A stretch of DNA of 64,000 bases, taken from contig JAGVWX010000007.1 of assembly GCA_018304105.1 (NCBI GenBank), positions 1 through 64,000 of the forward strand, in the 5' to 3' direction. Shown here one piece after another: positions 36,850-44,713 of this stretch. The notes below the pieces were generated by a model. It was not told the DNA's origin, searched no databases, and worked only from the letters and a program-made list of their open reading frames with translations. The DNA comes from Candidatus Pacearchaeota archaeon (GTDB lineage: Archaea; Nanobdellota; Nanobdellia; Pacearchaeales; GW2011-AR1). The position numbers were made by a program, and so were the translations under genes. Position 1 is the first letter of the stretch, and every line of letters begins with the position of its first letter.

Positions 36850-39359
36850 AAAAAGATATTACTCGCAGGTTATTTTCTAACAAAATTTCTTATAACTTTT
36901 TGAGACGTTCTAACAGGGCTGGCGCGTTTTTTAGCACGGATGCTTTGATAGCATTGATAATAATCTTTTTTATTATTTTGGCTGCGAGACCTTTGTTTAA
37001 TTATGTCCAGCCGGATTCAGAAATTAATTCGGACATTTTGACTGCGCTGTCCACGCTGAAGGTCTCTGAGCTGGACGATGCGAGCGTTCAGGCGATGATT
37101 TCTGACGGAACTATCAAGAATCCTGATAAAACTCTGATTGAGCAAATTGGGGAGTTTTATGTTTTTGATTACCCGGACATGACAAGAGCGAGAAATCTTG
37201 CTGGAATTGCCTTGAAAGAGATAAACACCACTCAGAATTTTGGAATCTGGTACGGAGACAGTTTAATTCTTTCTAAAAACATGACGGCAATTGAAACAGC
37301 GGCGAAAGTTGATGTTGCAAAACGAAGAATTTCAGGCGTTCAGGCGGGGGAAAGTTCTGTCGGATATTCTGCGAGGGCATTCTTGTCGAGCAATTCCAGG
37401 ACGAAGTATTTTTATTTTGGCGGGTATGTAGGCGATGGGAACATCTCAGTCTTAGCTAACTACGATGGAGAAATTTCTGACAATTTGGTAATTGAGATTG
37501 CGGTGAATAAAGAATTTGATTTGTATATCAATAATATTTCGTATGGCCATTTTGACAAGACGACCAGTTCGGTTTATGAGCCAGAAAGATATATTGTTAA
37601 TACCAGTTTGTTTTCGCCCGGAACGAACATTTTAGAATTCAGGGGAGACAGGCTGTTTATTGCCGGAGGATATGTAAAAATATCTTATAGAACAGATAAT
37701 TATTCTGCTGGAGAAGATTATAATTTTCCCGGAATAGACGGATTGGTAAATTTGTATGACGCTCTTTATGTTTCGGAGGATTTGGAAGGAATGGAAGTTA
37801 TGCTGCATGCAAATATCACTTATCCGTTTTTCTTTAATTTCGGAAATGTCACGCTTTACAATGGAACTACAATAGGGGAGCAGTATATCACGCTTGATAA
37901 CTCCGAAATTTCCTCTTTGATTGGTGATTACGGCAACATTGAAGGAAAAATGGTACCTCTGAGGCTCGGGCTGGAAGAATTGACGGAGTATTTTTATAGG
38001 ACAATAGATGTTTTTACAGTCACTGATTTGTCTTCAAGCATGAACAGACCTTGCGGCGGGTGCAGTTCTCCCAAGCCGACCTTATTTGAACTTGCCAAGG
38101 ATGCTAACCGCGCTTTCATAAGAGGCGTCTTGAATTACAGCGGCAATCGCGTTGGCTTGGTTGGTTATTCTGATGAAGCTTATCCAGCATTTTATCATAG
38201 CCTTTCAAACAATACGCAATCACTGAATGGTACAATAAACAGCTGGAATACGGTGAATAATAACTGCATTTGCTGTGGGATTAACCGGGCGGTTGAAGGT
38301 TTGACCGAAGAATCGAGCGGGTCTAAAAAAATTATGGTGGTGATGGGCGACGGAAGGCCGCAAGGAATGTGCGCAGAGCAGAATACTGGAAGCGCGGATA
38401 CCGATGCGATAGAAGCCGCAAGGCAGGCTTGCGAGTATTACGGGATTGTGACGCACACTGTTGGATTTGGGCCCATCGTTGATGAAACAGTTATGATAGC
38501 AATAGCTAATGCGGGGTGCGATGGCTCTTATTATTATTCTGAAGATTCGCAGATTGTTCAGGTTTACCAAACAATCGCCCAGGATTTGATAACTTCTTAT
38601 GCTGAACAGACAGTAAGTGCTGAAGGGCTCTACACAAAATTATATCCGGATTCTTATGTCAAGTTTTCGCATAATGCGAGCACTCTTCCCTTTGGGCTGT
38701 TTGTTACATCAGAAGTGTTGTTTGATGACGAAAACGGAGGCAGTTTTTCCATTCCGGCTGATTCTTTGCCTTTAGAAACAACAATCGTTTCTTATTCTGG
38801 AGCAAGGTGGACTGCAGAAGCCAAATTAAACGGGAACTCTGTGTTTAATCTGACTAAATATGGAACTAATTATGTTTTAATTGGCGATCCTTATCAAATA
38901 ACTCTAAAGGATTCGATAGTCTTGCCTGGTTCGAATAACTATGTTAATATAACAACAGGGGTTTCGGTGACTAACAGGTCGTCTGGGTCGGCGTTCGATA
39001 AGATAATTTATACAATCTTGAAAAATGCCAGTTCGTATTCTGAAATTAAGCCAACAGCCCAGGGTTGCATATGGAATATACAATTCGAGGACGGTTCTTA
39101 TCTTTCTAATTTAAGAGTTCCTTCCGACTATCTCGACGCGGACAACTGCGTTTATGATAGCGTAGGCCTTGGAGAAATAGCCAATAGCAACGACGTTTAT
39201 CAACTGGCGGTGCTCTCTCTTTTAAGGGACGTTGATTTAGACGATGATGGGATGGTTGACATATTTCTGAACGAAAGAGATTTGGATATTACGCTGAGCG
39301 AGATAGACGGAATTCCTTTTCCTTTTGATACGGAGGTGCAGGTAAGAACATGGTCGTGA
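36846..39359 (+). CDS. Large pilin-like protein with von Willebrand factor A domain
   Basis: I chose ATG 36846, preceded by GGAGG, over 36834. The 837-residue protein has an N-terminal helix (FFSTDALIALIIIFFIILAARPLF) and then a long ectodomain. A vWA domain is seen with the MIDAS motif DVFTVTDLSSSMNRPCGG at about residue 393, followed by NRVGLVGYSD and MVVMGDGRPQG. Such domains bind ligands or proteins in a metal-dependent way. CCGI, CGGCSS and others suggest disulfides. It is probably an adhesin-like tip or surface component of the pilus. The stop overlaps the next start by 10 bases. Confidence 0.85.
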   Translation: MKKDITRRLFSNKISYNFLRRSNRAGAFFSTDALIALIIIFFIILAARPLFNYVQPDSEINSDILTALSTLKVSELDDASVQAMISDGTIKNPDKTLIEQIGEFYVFDYPDMTRARNLAGIALKEINTTQNFGIWYGDSLILSKNMTAIETAAKVDVAKRRISGVQAGESSVGYSARAFLSSNSRTKYFYFGGYVGDGNISVLANYDGEISDNLVIEIAVNKEFDLYINNISYGHFDKTTSSVYEPERYIVNTSLFSPGTNILEFRGDRLFIAGGYVKISYRTDNYSAGEDYNFPGIDGLVNLYDALYVSEDLEGMEVMLHANITYPFFFNFGNVTLYNGTTIGEQYITLDNSEISSLIGDYGNIEGKMVPLRLGLEELTEYFYRTIDVFTVTDLSSSMNRPCGGCSSPKPTLFELAKDANRAFIRGVLNYSGNRVGLVGYSDEAYPAFYHSLSNNTQSLNGTINSWNTVNNNCICCGINRAVEGLTEESSGSKKIMVVMGDGRPQGMCAEQNTGSADTDAIEAARQACEYYGIVTHTVGFGPIVDETVMIAIANAGCDGSYYYSEDSQIVQVYQTIAQDLITSYAEQTVSAEGLYTKLYPDSYVKFSHNASTLPFGLFVTSEVLFDDENGGSFSIPADSLPLETTIVSYSGARWTAEAKLNGNSVFNLTKYGTNYVLIGDPYQITLKDSIVLPGSNNYVNITTGVSVTNRSSGSAFDKIIYTILKNASSYSEIKPTAQGCIWNIQFEDGSYLSNLRVPSDYLDADNCVYDSVGLGEIANSNDVYQLAVLSLLRDVDLDDDGMVDIFLNERDLDITLSEIDGIPFPFDTEVQVRTWS

Positions 39360-40288
39360 AAAATAAAAAAGGGATTTTCTTTTTGATGCTGACTTTGATT
39401 ATAATCTCTCTTTTTCTTTTGTCGGTGACTTTCTTTTCAGAGATGGCTTTGAGAAAGAGCGTGCAGAAAAGAGTTGAAACGCTGAGCGATTTTGTCAAGG
39501 CAACCGAAGACGATTTGCCAAGGCAGCTTTTCATAACAGGATTCAGGACGGTTTTTGTTGTTCAGAGAAATATTGTTGCAAGCGGAAATTATCCGAGTGA
39601 AACTGTTGAGGAAACTTTTAAGGAAGCATTTTTTAATGGAACTGTCGAAGGCAATGCCGAACCCATTCTGTTTGGAGCAACGTATGATGATTTGGTTTCT
39701 GATGTGCAGAGCCGGGCGAGGGAGATAAGCGCGGATGTTCAGTTTTCCAACGCAAGTGTTTCTCTCAGCCAGGAAGATCCTTGGAATATTAAGATAGATT
39801 TTGTTGCTGGCTTTTATGCTTCTGATATAAATCATCTGGCTTCATGGAACAAAACACTGCATTCTGTTTCTTATATTCGAATCAGCAATTTTTCTGACCC
39901 GCTTTATTTGCTGAACGGCTTTCAGGAAAGAAAAATTATTGAGACGCCTTATCTGAATTTTCCTTCGGAACTGCAACAGCATGTGGGCGATTGCGGGGCG
40001 GAATGTTCTTATTATATGGCCCGCGTTGGAGCGCCGAGCTTCATTGACAGACTTGAAGGCAATTATTTGGTTCTAAAATATCCGAATGAAGGGATAGAAT
40101 CTCTCGTTTATTTCCCGGCGTTTCCGAATCCACCAGGACCTCCGTATAATTCAAGGTCGGTGGTTGATTATCTTTATTTCAATGATCCTACTTCTGGAGA
40201 TTGTTCTCTTCCGGGGGTTTATTCCTGGTTTTGGCTGGACACTGAGCATCTGGATGATTATGGTTTTACTCTGAGTGATTGCTCTTAA
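39350..40288 (+). CDS. Pilin-like protein downstream of the vWA gene
   Basis: The 312-residue protein begins MVVKNKKGIFFLMLTLIIISLFLLSVTFF, a short basic leader with KKG and a hydrophobic helix. The ectodomain has two or three beta-rich parts and four cysteines (GDCGAECSYY, GDCSLPG, LSDCS) that can pair. It overlaps the vWA gene by 10 bases, so the two are likely translated together and their products may form a complex. No family is recognised. Confidence 0.65.
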   Translation: MVVKNKKGIFFLMLTLIIISLFLLSVTFFSEMALRKSVQKRVETLSDFVKATEDDLPRQLFITGFRTVFVVQRNIVASGNYPSETVEETFKEAFFNGTVEGNAEPILFGATYDDLVSDVQSRAREISADVQFSNASVSLSQEDPWNIKIDFVAGFYASDINHLASWNKTLHSVSYIRISNFSDPLYLLNGFQERKIIETPYLNFPSELQQHVGDCGAECSYYMARVGAPSFIDRLEGNYLVLKYPNEGIESLVYFPAFPNPPGPPYNSRSVVDYLYFNDPTSGDCSLPGVYSWFWLDTEHLDDYGFTLSDCS

Positions 40289-40305
40289 TTGTTTTGAGTT
40301 TTACG

Positions 40306-40932
40306 CTAAGTTGTGCAAACCAGTTTTGTTGGAATTGTTTCTTTTATTGAGTTGCATGTCAAGTTTTTGTCTGCATTCTCTCCTTGGAATTCCATAGATT
40401 TCCTGAATGTTTCAATCTCCCTGGGAGAAAGGGTTTGAGACACTAAGGCTGAATCAAGAATGTTGCTTTCTGTTTCAAAGAAGTTGAATCTTATTTCAAA
40501 CAGGCCTGTTGCATCGCGGTCCAGATTTTGCACAGTAAGAGCGCAGTCTACAGTTTTTTTAGCGCATGTTGGGCCTTGGTATTCTGTGCAATTTGAGAAT
40601 TTTGAAGGATTTGTAAGTGAGTATGAAATTAATGTTTCCTGGCAATTTGATGAAGAGCTGGAGTCGCTTGCAGTGCTGCCAGAGCTTTCACCACCGCTGC
40701 TGCTACCGCTTGAACTGCTGCCGCCCCCGCCGCCGGAACCCGAGCCAGAATTTTGCGAGCCATCTTCTGAGTTTTCATTGCCTGAATTGGAGTTGCTCAA
40801 GGAATCCTGGCCGTCATTTTTTGAAGAAAACACTTTTTGTATGGATTCGTCAAGGTTTAATTTCAGGGAAATGTAAAGAAGTCCAGCTAGGATTATTAAC
40901 ACTAAACCGACAATAACATATGACTTTCTCAT
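40306..40932 (-). CDS. Membrane-anchored Ser/Gly-rich exported protein
   Basis: I favour ATG 40932 (MRKSYVIVGLVLIILAGLLYISL); the track extends to 40977 with 15 more basic residues. One transmembrane helix is followed by a long disordered Ser/Gly/Asn linker (about residues 45-95), then a small beta domain with cysteines (SNCQETLIS, CTEYQGPTCAKKTVDCALTVQN, NLTCNSI, LVCTT), similar to CARDB-like or FxLD-type extracellular domains. The linker is a surface stalk. The protein is convergent with the pilin operon and is transcribed alone. Confidence 0.6.
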   Translation of the reverse strand: MRKSYVIVGLVLIILAGLLYISLKLNLDESIQKVFSSKNDGQDSLSNSNSGNENSEDGSQNSGSGSGGGGGSSSSGSSSGGESSGSTASDSSSSSNCQETLISYSLTNPSKFSNCTEYQGPTCAKKTVDCALTVQNLDRDATGLFEIRFNFFETESNILDSALVSQTLSPREIETFRKSMEFQGENADKNLTCNSIKETIPTKLVCTT

Positions 40933-40983
40933 CTCTTTCTGTTTTTTGAGGGAAAGGCGGTTAAAAAATGTTTTCAATGATGC

Positions 40984-41142
40984 AGCTTTGTTGAAAATCT
41001 TTTAGAATTATTTTACTCGCAGCCACGCTCGAAATTTATTTATTGAGTGCTCTCGCGTAACTGCTCGCCCTATCCTCGCCCAAATTCCTTCGCCCCTAAT
41101 CAATATAATAAAACCTACAACTTAGACTTTTTTAACAAAGCT
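40984..41142 (+). repeat. Family 2 element with TIR AGCTTTGTTGAAAA, 159 bp
   Basis: AGCTTTGTTGAAAA (40984-40997) and TTTTTTAACAAAGCT (41128-41142) form near-perfect terminal inverted repeats. The core GCAGCCACGC...GCGTAACTGC and GCCCTATCCTCGCCC follow the family pattern. No target duplication is clear. It lies upstream of the frameshifted protein gene. Confidence 0.8.
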
Positions 41143-41244
41143 CGAAGACGATAGAAACATTTTTTCATTCTTGAAAAATCAAAATATTTATAAACTGGAA
41201 ATCCTTTTGGAAACCAGATAATCAATAATCAAAAGGAGGTAAAT

Positions 41245-41668
41245 ATGAAAACAAAAGGACAGGCTTGTCATTGGAGTTCTGGCTATTTACTTTAGGCCTA
41301 GTAATCTTGTTTCGGAGACAGCTTTATTAAATGCGCCATTCAATGTGGTCTCTCAAGTTGTCACACCGACTGAATTCGATGTGGAATTTAGAAATGGGGG
41401 TGGAGAAACTTATACTACTATGAGTGTTGCTTTTACTTTCAATAGTCCAAGCACAATAACTTGTGTGCCGACGCCGGTTTTATCAGCTACCCAAGGTGGT
41501 ACGGCAGTAACAACGATGACGTCTGGACAAACAGCGTTTATACGTTGCACTTATAGTGCTGCGCAAACTGCAGGGACTACGATTGATGGAGACTTAGCCA
41601 TAACATACACAAGGCCTGGTGCTACTATACCTTTGACTACAACAGGGACCGTCACAGGAAAGGCATAA
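41245..41668 (+). pseudogene. Frameshifted small exported protein
   Basis: A strong ribosome-binding site (AAAGGAGGT) precedes ATG 41245, which reads MKTKGQACHWSSG and stops at TAG 41293. One base later the other frame reads LVIGVLAIYFRPSNLVSE and continues to 41668 with a beta-rich threonine-rich domain. Removing one G in CAGGCTT joins MKTKGQ to LVIGVLAIYF, which restores a standard signal-helix start. So this is a frameshifted gene, or a sequencing error. The ectodomain resembles pilin or CARDB domains. Confidence 0.65.
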
Positions 41669-41805
41669 ATTTAATTTATTTTTTATTTTTAATTCGTTAA
41701 TAAATATTGAAGGAAAGAGCCAATGATATGAGGCGAAAAGTAGTTTTTCTGGATTGTTGGTTGTTGTTCTGAGTTGTTGAATGAAGGAAACAACGTGTGC
41801 TTGTG

Positions 41806-42180
41806 TTAATGCTTATATCCAAAGACTTTATCGTAGTCTTTATGGTCATAGATGTCAAGAACGAAAGTAATTATTTCAATTTGGTTTCCCGTTATTGTGT
41901 AAACCAATCTCCACCTATTTGCCAACTCAATTCTCCAGATATTTTCCGCATCGTATCTTTCAGAATATTTGCGTGGCATTTGCCTCTTTGGAACTTGGTC
42001 TCCTGCAAACGGATTTTCTTTAAGCAAAGTTCTTACTCTTAAAATTGATCTAAGCAAAGTTTGATGAAACGAGCTTTCGATTCCTTTTTGTCTCTCTTCT
42101 TTAACAAGTTTATCTAGCTCTTCAAACATTTCATTTGCTTCTTCAGAAAGTTTTACAATAACCTCTTTTCCTTGAAACAT
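41806..42180 (-). CDS. RelE/ParE-like toxin
   Basis: The 124-residue protein has the RelE-superfamily layout: N-terminal strand and helices (VKLSEEANEMFEELDKLVKEERQ), then ENIWRIELANRWRLVYTITGNQIEIITFVLDIYDHKDYDKVFGYKH, with the typical R.vY.i......v.v..I..H.dY pattern. It probably cleaves mRNA at the ribosome or inhibits a related target. It overlaps by one base its upstream partner (42180..42449), a small winged-helix protein. The order partner-toxin is standard for a TA pair. Confidence 0.7.
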   Translation of the reverse strand: MFQGKEVIVKLSEEANEMFEELDKLVKEERQKGIESSFHQTLLRSILRVRTLLKENPFAGDQVPKRQMPRKYSERYDAENIWRIELANRWRLVYTITGNQIEIITFVLDIYDHKDYDKVFGYKH

Positions 42181-42449
42181 TATATTTCTCTTCCTTTTTC
42201 TATTTCTTTTTTGAGTTTGGGGCTTGGATTGTAAACCCAGAGAATTCCTTTATGGCTATCAGCAATAAAGCCCTTCTCTTCCAAATATTGAAGGATTAAG
42301 TTAAGAGTTTGGTGCATTATCTTTACGGGTAGCCTTCTTTTTATTTCTTCTCTGTCTATGGAAGTATCTGCTTCTTTCAGTACTTTTTCTACCATTAGCA
42401 TTGTCTTCAATGTTGGATAATGGATTATGCTTTTATTATATAAGTCCAT
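42180..42449 (-). CDS. Small winged-helix protein, likely antitoxin partner
   Basis: The 89-residue protein contains DREEIKRRLPVKIMHQTLNLILQYLEEKGFIADSHKGILWVYNPS, a winged-helix segment with wing, and a basic end. It overlaps the RelE-like gene start by one base, so the pair is cotranscribed. It probably represses its own operon and blocks the toxin. I did not recognise a named antitoxin family; the assignment rests on gene order and fold. A promoter-like TATATTTTATATG lies upstream. Confidence 0.6.
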   Translation of the reverse strand: MDLYNKSIIHYPTLKTMLMVEKVLKEADTSIDREEIKRRLPVKIMHQTLNLILQYLEEKGFIADSHKGILWVYNPSPKLKKEIEKGREI

Positions 42450-42666
42450 ATTATATTTTATATGTATTCATATATAAACGTTTTGTTCTACGAGTTTCGT
42501 CCACCTAGCCTTACACGAAAAGATACCATACTAACTTGCAGTCATATGCTGAGATTGATTGGATTTTGGTGGTACATAACGCGCTTATTGCTTCAATATT
42601 GGAAGAGCGAGTTTTTCAAAAGTCGTTAAAGACAAAATATAAAAAGAGTTTCTAATTAGTTTTTTT

Positions 42667-43005
42667 ATGGCGGATAAAATTGGACGTGAGGATTTTGCGA
42701 AGCTGGATTTGAGAGTTGGGGAGATAAAAAGCGTTGAAGCGCACCCGAATGCGGACAAGCTGCTTGTGCTCAAAGTTGACCTTGGAGAGGGAGAAGAAAG
42801 AACGATTGTTGCTGGATTGAAGAAGTATTACGAGACAGACGAGCTTATTGGGAAGAAAGCAATTTTTGTTGCGAATTTAGAGTCCGCTAAATTGCGCGGA
42901 ATTGAAAGCAATGGAATGATTCTTGCGGCAGTTAACGAAGACCATTCTGAAGTTAAAATATTAATGGTTGATGGTGACATGGAGCCTGGGACCAGGATTA
43001 GTTAG
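42667..43005 (+). CDS. Free-standing tRNA-binding domain (MetRS beta/EMAPII-type)
   Basis: The 112-residue protein is one OB-fold tRNA-binding domain: DLRVGEIKSVEAHPNADKLLVLKVDLGEGEERTIVAGLKKYYETDELIGKKAIFVANLESAKLRGIESNGMILAA. In many archaea MetRS has this domain as a separate subunit; CsaA is similar. It would bring tRNA to the synthetase. MetRS itself is not in the window. It is preceded by a weak AATTAG leader and no clear SD. Confidence 0.88.
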   Translation: MADKIGREDFAKLDLRVGEIKSVEAHPNADKLLVLKVDLGEGEERTIVAGLKKYYETDELIGKKAIFVANLESAKLRGIESNGMILAAVNEDHSEVKILMVDGDMEPGTRIS

Positions 43006-43035
43006 GTTTTTATATTATTATCTTGTGGGTTTTTC

Positions 43036-43350
43036 ATGATATTGAAACCAACGAGAGATATTGTTGAGAAAGTTGCTGGAGCAGTCTTAAGGGCAGATAA
43101 AAAATTAGAAGATGCAAGAGGAGAATTGCAAGATGATTATTTTCGTTTGAGATCTTATTTGGCAAATGGTCTTGGGGAGAATGGCCAGGTTTTTGTATGC
43201 AGGGTGCGGGCAAGATATAATTCCGGAAGCAGAAATTTTTATTACAGGTTTGCAGGAGAATGGGCTCAAAGAAATTATGACCTTTGTTGGCATGCATTAG
43301 GTTTTGCGCTGAAACAGAATCAAGACCGTGTTGGGGTGCCAGGGATTTAG
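43036..43350 (+). CDS. Protein of unknown function, 104 aa
   Basis: The protein is soluble, with an N-terminal coiled helix (VEKVAGAVLRADKKLEDARGELQDDYFRLRSYL) and a second half with VFVCRVRARYNSGSRNFYYRFAGEWAQRNYDLCW. No motif is recognised. A TTTATATTATTATC promoter lies about 25 bases upstream. It ends inside the last codons of the convergent minD gene (4-base overlap), so the two 3' ends share bases. Confidence 0.45.
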   Translation: MILKPTRDIVEKVAGAVLRADKKLEDARGELQDDYFRLRSYLANGLGENGQVFVCRVRARYNSGSRNFYYRFAGEWAQRNYDLCWHALGFALKQNQDRVGVPGI

Positions 43351-44105
43351 TATTTTCCGAATAATCTGTCGAAGAAGCTTGGCCTACCGTCGTACTGAAT
43401 GCCTTCCATTCTCGCGGCGATTCTTTTGTAAGCAAGAGCTGGGCGGGATTTTGGAAATGTATGAACGAGAGCGTCTTTCATGACGAGAGATTGCTGGACT
43501 CTTTCGTCTTCAGGAATGACTCCAAGAATTGGGAGCTCGAGCATTTCTGCGATGTTCGAAATAGGCATTTGGGTTTTGGAATTGTATTTTACCCTTGCCA
43601 CGATGACTCCCTTGACTGTTTTTCCAAGCTGTTCTATTAATTTAGAAGTTTTTAGAGCGTCAGTGACTGCTGGGATTTCAGGGTTTGTGACGATTATTAA
43701 TTCATCTGCTGCCTCCATCGCAGCGATTGCTTCTTCTCCAAGGCCTGCAGCGGAGTCGAAAATTATGATGTCTGCCATTTTTCTTAGTTTTTTCCCGACT
43801 TCTTTCAATCTTTTATGGTTTATTCTCCTTAGTTCGTTTACTGAAAGAGAAGAGGGGATTATTTTTGTGCCTGATTCGTGCTCATAAATCGCGTCTTCAA
43901 TCTTTGCTTTTCCAAGAAGGACGTGGTTTAAACTTATCGGGACTATTGGTGCGCCTAAATGGAGGCCGACATTGGGAGTTGTTAGGTTTGCATCTACAAT
44001 TATTACATTTTTTCCGAAGGAATTAAGGGCAGCTGCGAGATTTATAGAGGTAGTTGTTTTCCCAACGCCGCCTTTTCCAGATGTTATCGTTATAAGTTTG
44101 CTCAT
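43347..44105 (-). CDS. minD: MinD/ParA-family ATPase
   Basis: The 252-residue protein has the deviant Walker A TSGKGGVGKTTTSIN (K11, K16), switch I DANLTTPNVGLHLG, and Walker B IIIFDSAAGLGEEAI. The tail ERVQQSLVMKDALVHTFPKSRPALAYKRIA contains the dimer-type region, but the membrane-targeting helix is not obvious. Archaeal MinD paralogues act in polar positioning of archaella and chemoreceptors or in cell shape, so a link to the pilus locus is plausible. The ATG is preceded by a promoter on the minus strand. Confidence 0.9.
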   Translation of the reverse strand: MSKLITITSGKGGVGKTTTSINLAAALNSFGKNVIIVDANLTTPNVGLHLGAPIVPISLNHVLLGKAKIEDAIYEHESGTKIIPSSLSVNELRRINHKRLKEVGKKLRKMADIIIFDSAAGLGEEAIAAMEAADELIIVTNPEIPAVTDALKTSKLIEQLGKTVKGVIVARVKYNSKTQMPISNIAEMLELPILGVIPEDERVQQSLVMKDALVHTFPKSRPALAYKRIAARMEGIQYDGRPSFFDRLFGKY

Positions 44106-44139
44106 TCTGTATACTAGTTCTACCTAGAAGTAAGACAAC

Positions 44140-44490
44140 TTATTTGATATAGCTTATAAACCTTTCTAGCGTCGCTGCGTATTCTTTCAGTTGATTGAGA
44201 TTTATATTTACGATTTTATCTCGGTAAGTTACCTTGAGGTTCACGCCTTTTCTGAATTCGTTTTCGCGGAAAATGCTTTTCAGCTGGATTAGTTTTGCTC
44301 TCGGCGCATCCGGAATTGGTTTCCATTTTTTATCTTTTTTGGCTTTTGCGACTAGGCGGTCCATGCCTTGTTCTATCATATTTTTCCATCTTGAAAGTAA
44401 ATTAATAATTACGTCACAAGTTTTTGTGTATTTCAGACTTACGTAAAGAAGATGGTCGGCGCTTATTTTTTCTTTTATGATTGCTTCCAT
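44140..44490 (-). CDS. Conserved-looking protein of unknown function, 116 aa
   Basis: The protein is helical in the first half (ADHLLYVSLKYTKTCDVIINLLSRWKNMIEQGMDRLVAKAKKDKKWKPIPDAP) and beta-rich in the second (GVNLKVTYRDKIVNINLNQLKEYAATLERFI). The regular amphipathic pattern suggests a real folded protein. No family is recognised. It lies 34 bases before minD on the same strand and probably shares its transcript. Confidence 0.5.
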   Translation of the reverse strand: MEAIIKEKISADHLLYVSLKYTKTCDVIINLLSRWKNMIEQGMDRLVAKAKKDKKWKPIPDAPRAKLIQLKSIFRENEFRKGVNLKVTYRDKIVNINLNQLKEYAATLERFISYIK

Positions 44491-44578
44491 TAGAAAGATA
44501 TCTCTACAAAAAATCCATTTTTTAGGTAGGAATACTAGAGTAATAGTTGTTTAAATAGTTTTCGCGAAGAGGAGATTA

Positions 44579-44700
44579 GTTGAAAATCTTTTTAATTAAT
44601 TATTTTGCACCCACCCTCCCGCCCAGATTGTCCGCAAAGCTATCGCTTTTCGGTAATTCATTGCAAAATAATATGTTTGTCTGTGACTTTTTCAACAAAG
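44579..44700 (+). repeat. Short Family 2 element near the pepF 3' end
   Basis: GTTGAAAATC opens the element and TTTTTCAACAAAG closes it. ATTATTTTGC (44599-44608) pairs with GCAAAATAAT (44663-44672). Between them are CACCCTCCCGCCCAGATTG and a stem CCGCAAAGC/GCTTTTCGG. GGAGATT occurs on both sides (44571-44577 and 44707-44713), a possible 7-bp target duplication. The right boundary abuts the pepF stop codon. Confidence 0.7.
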
Positions 44701-44713
44701 ACTCTGGGAGATT

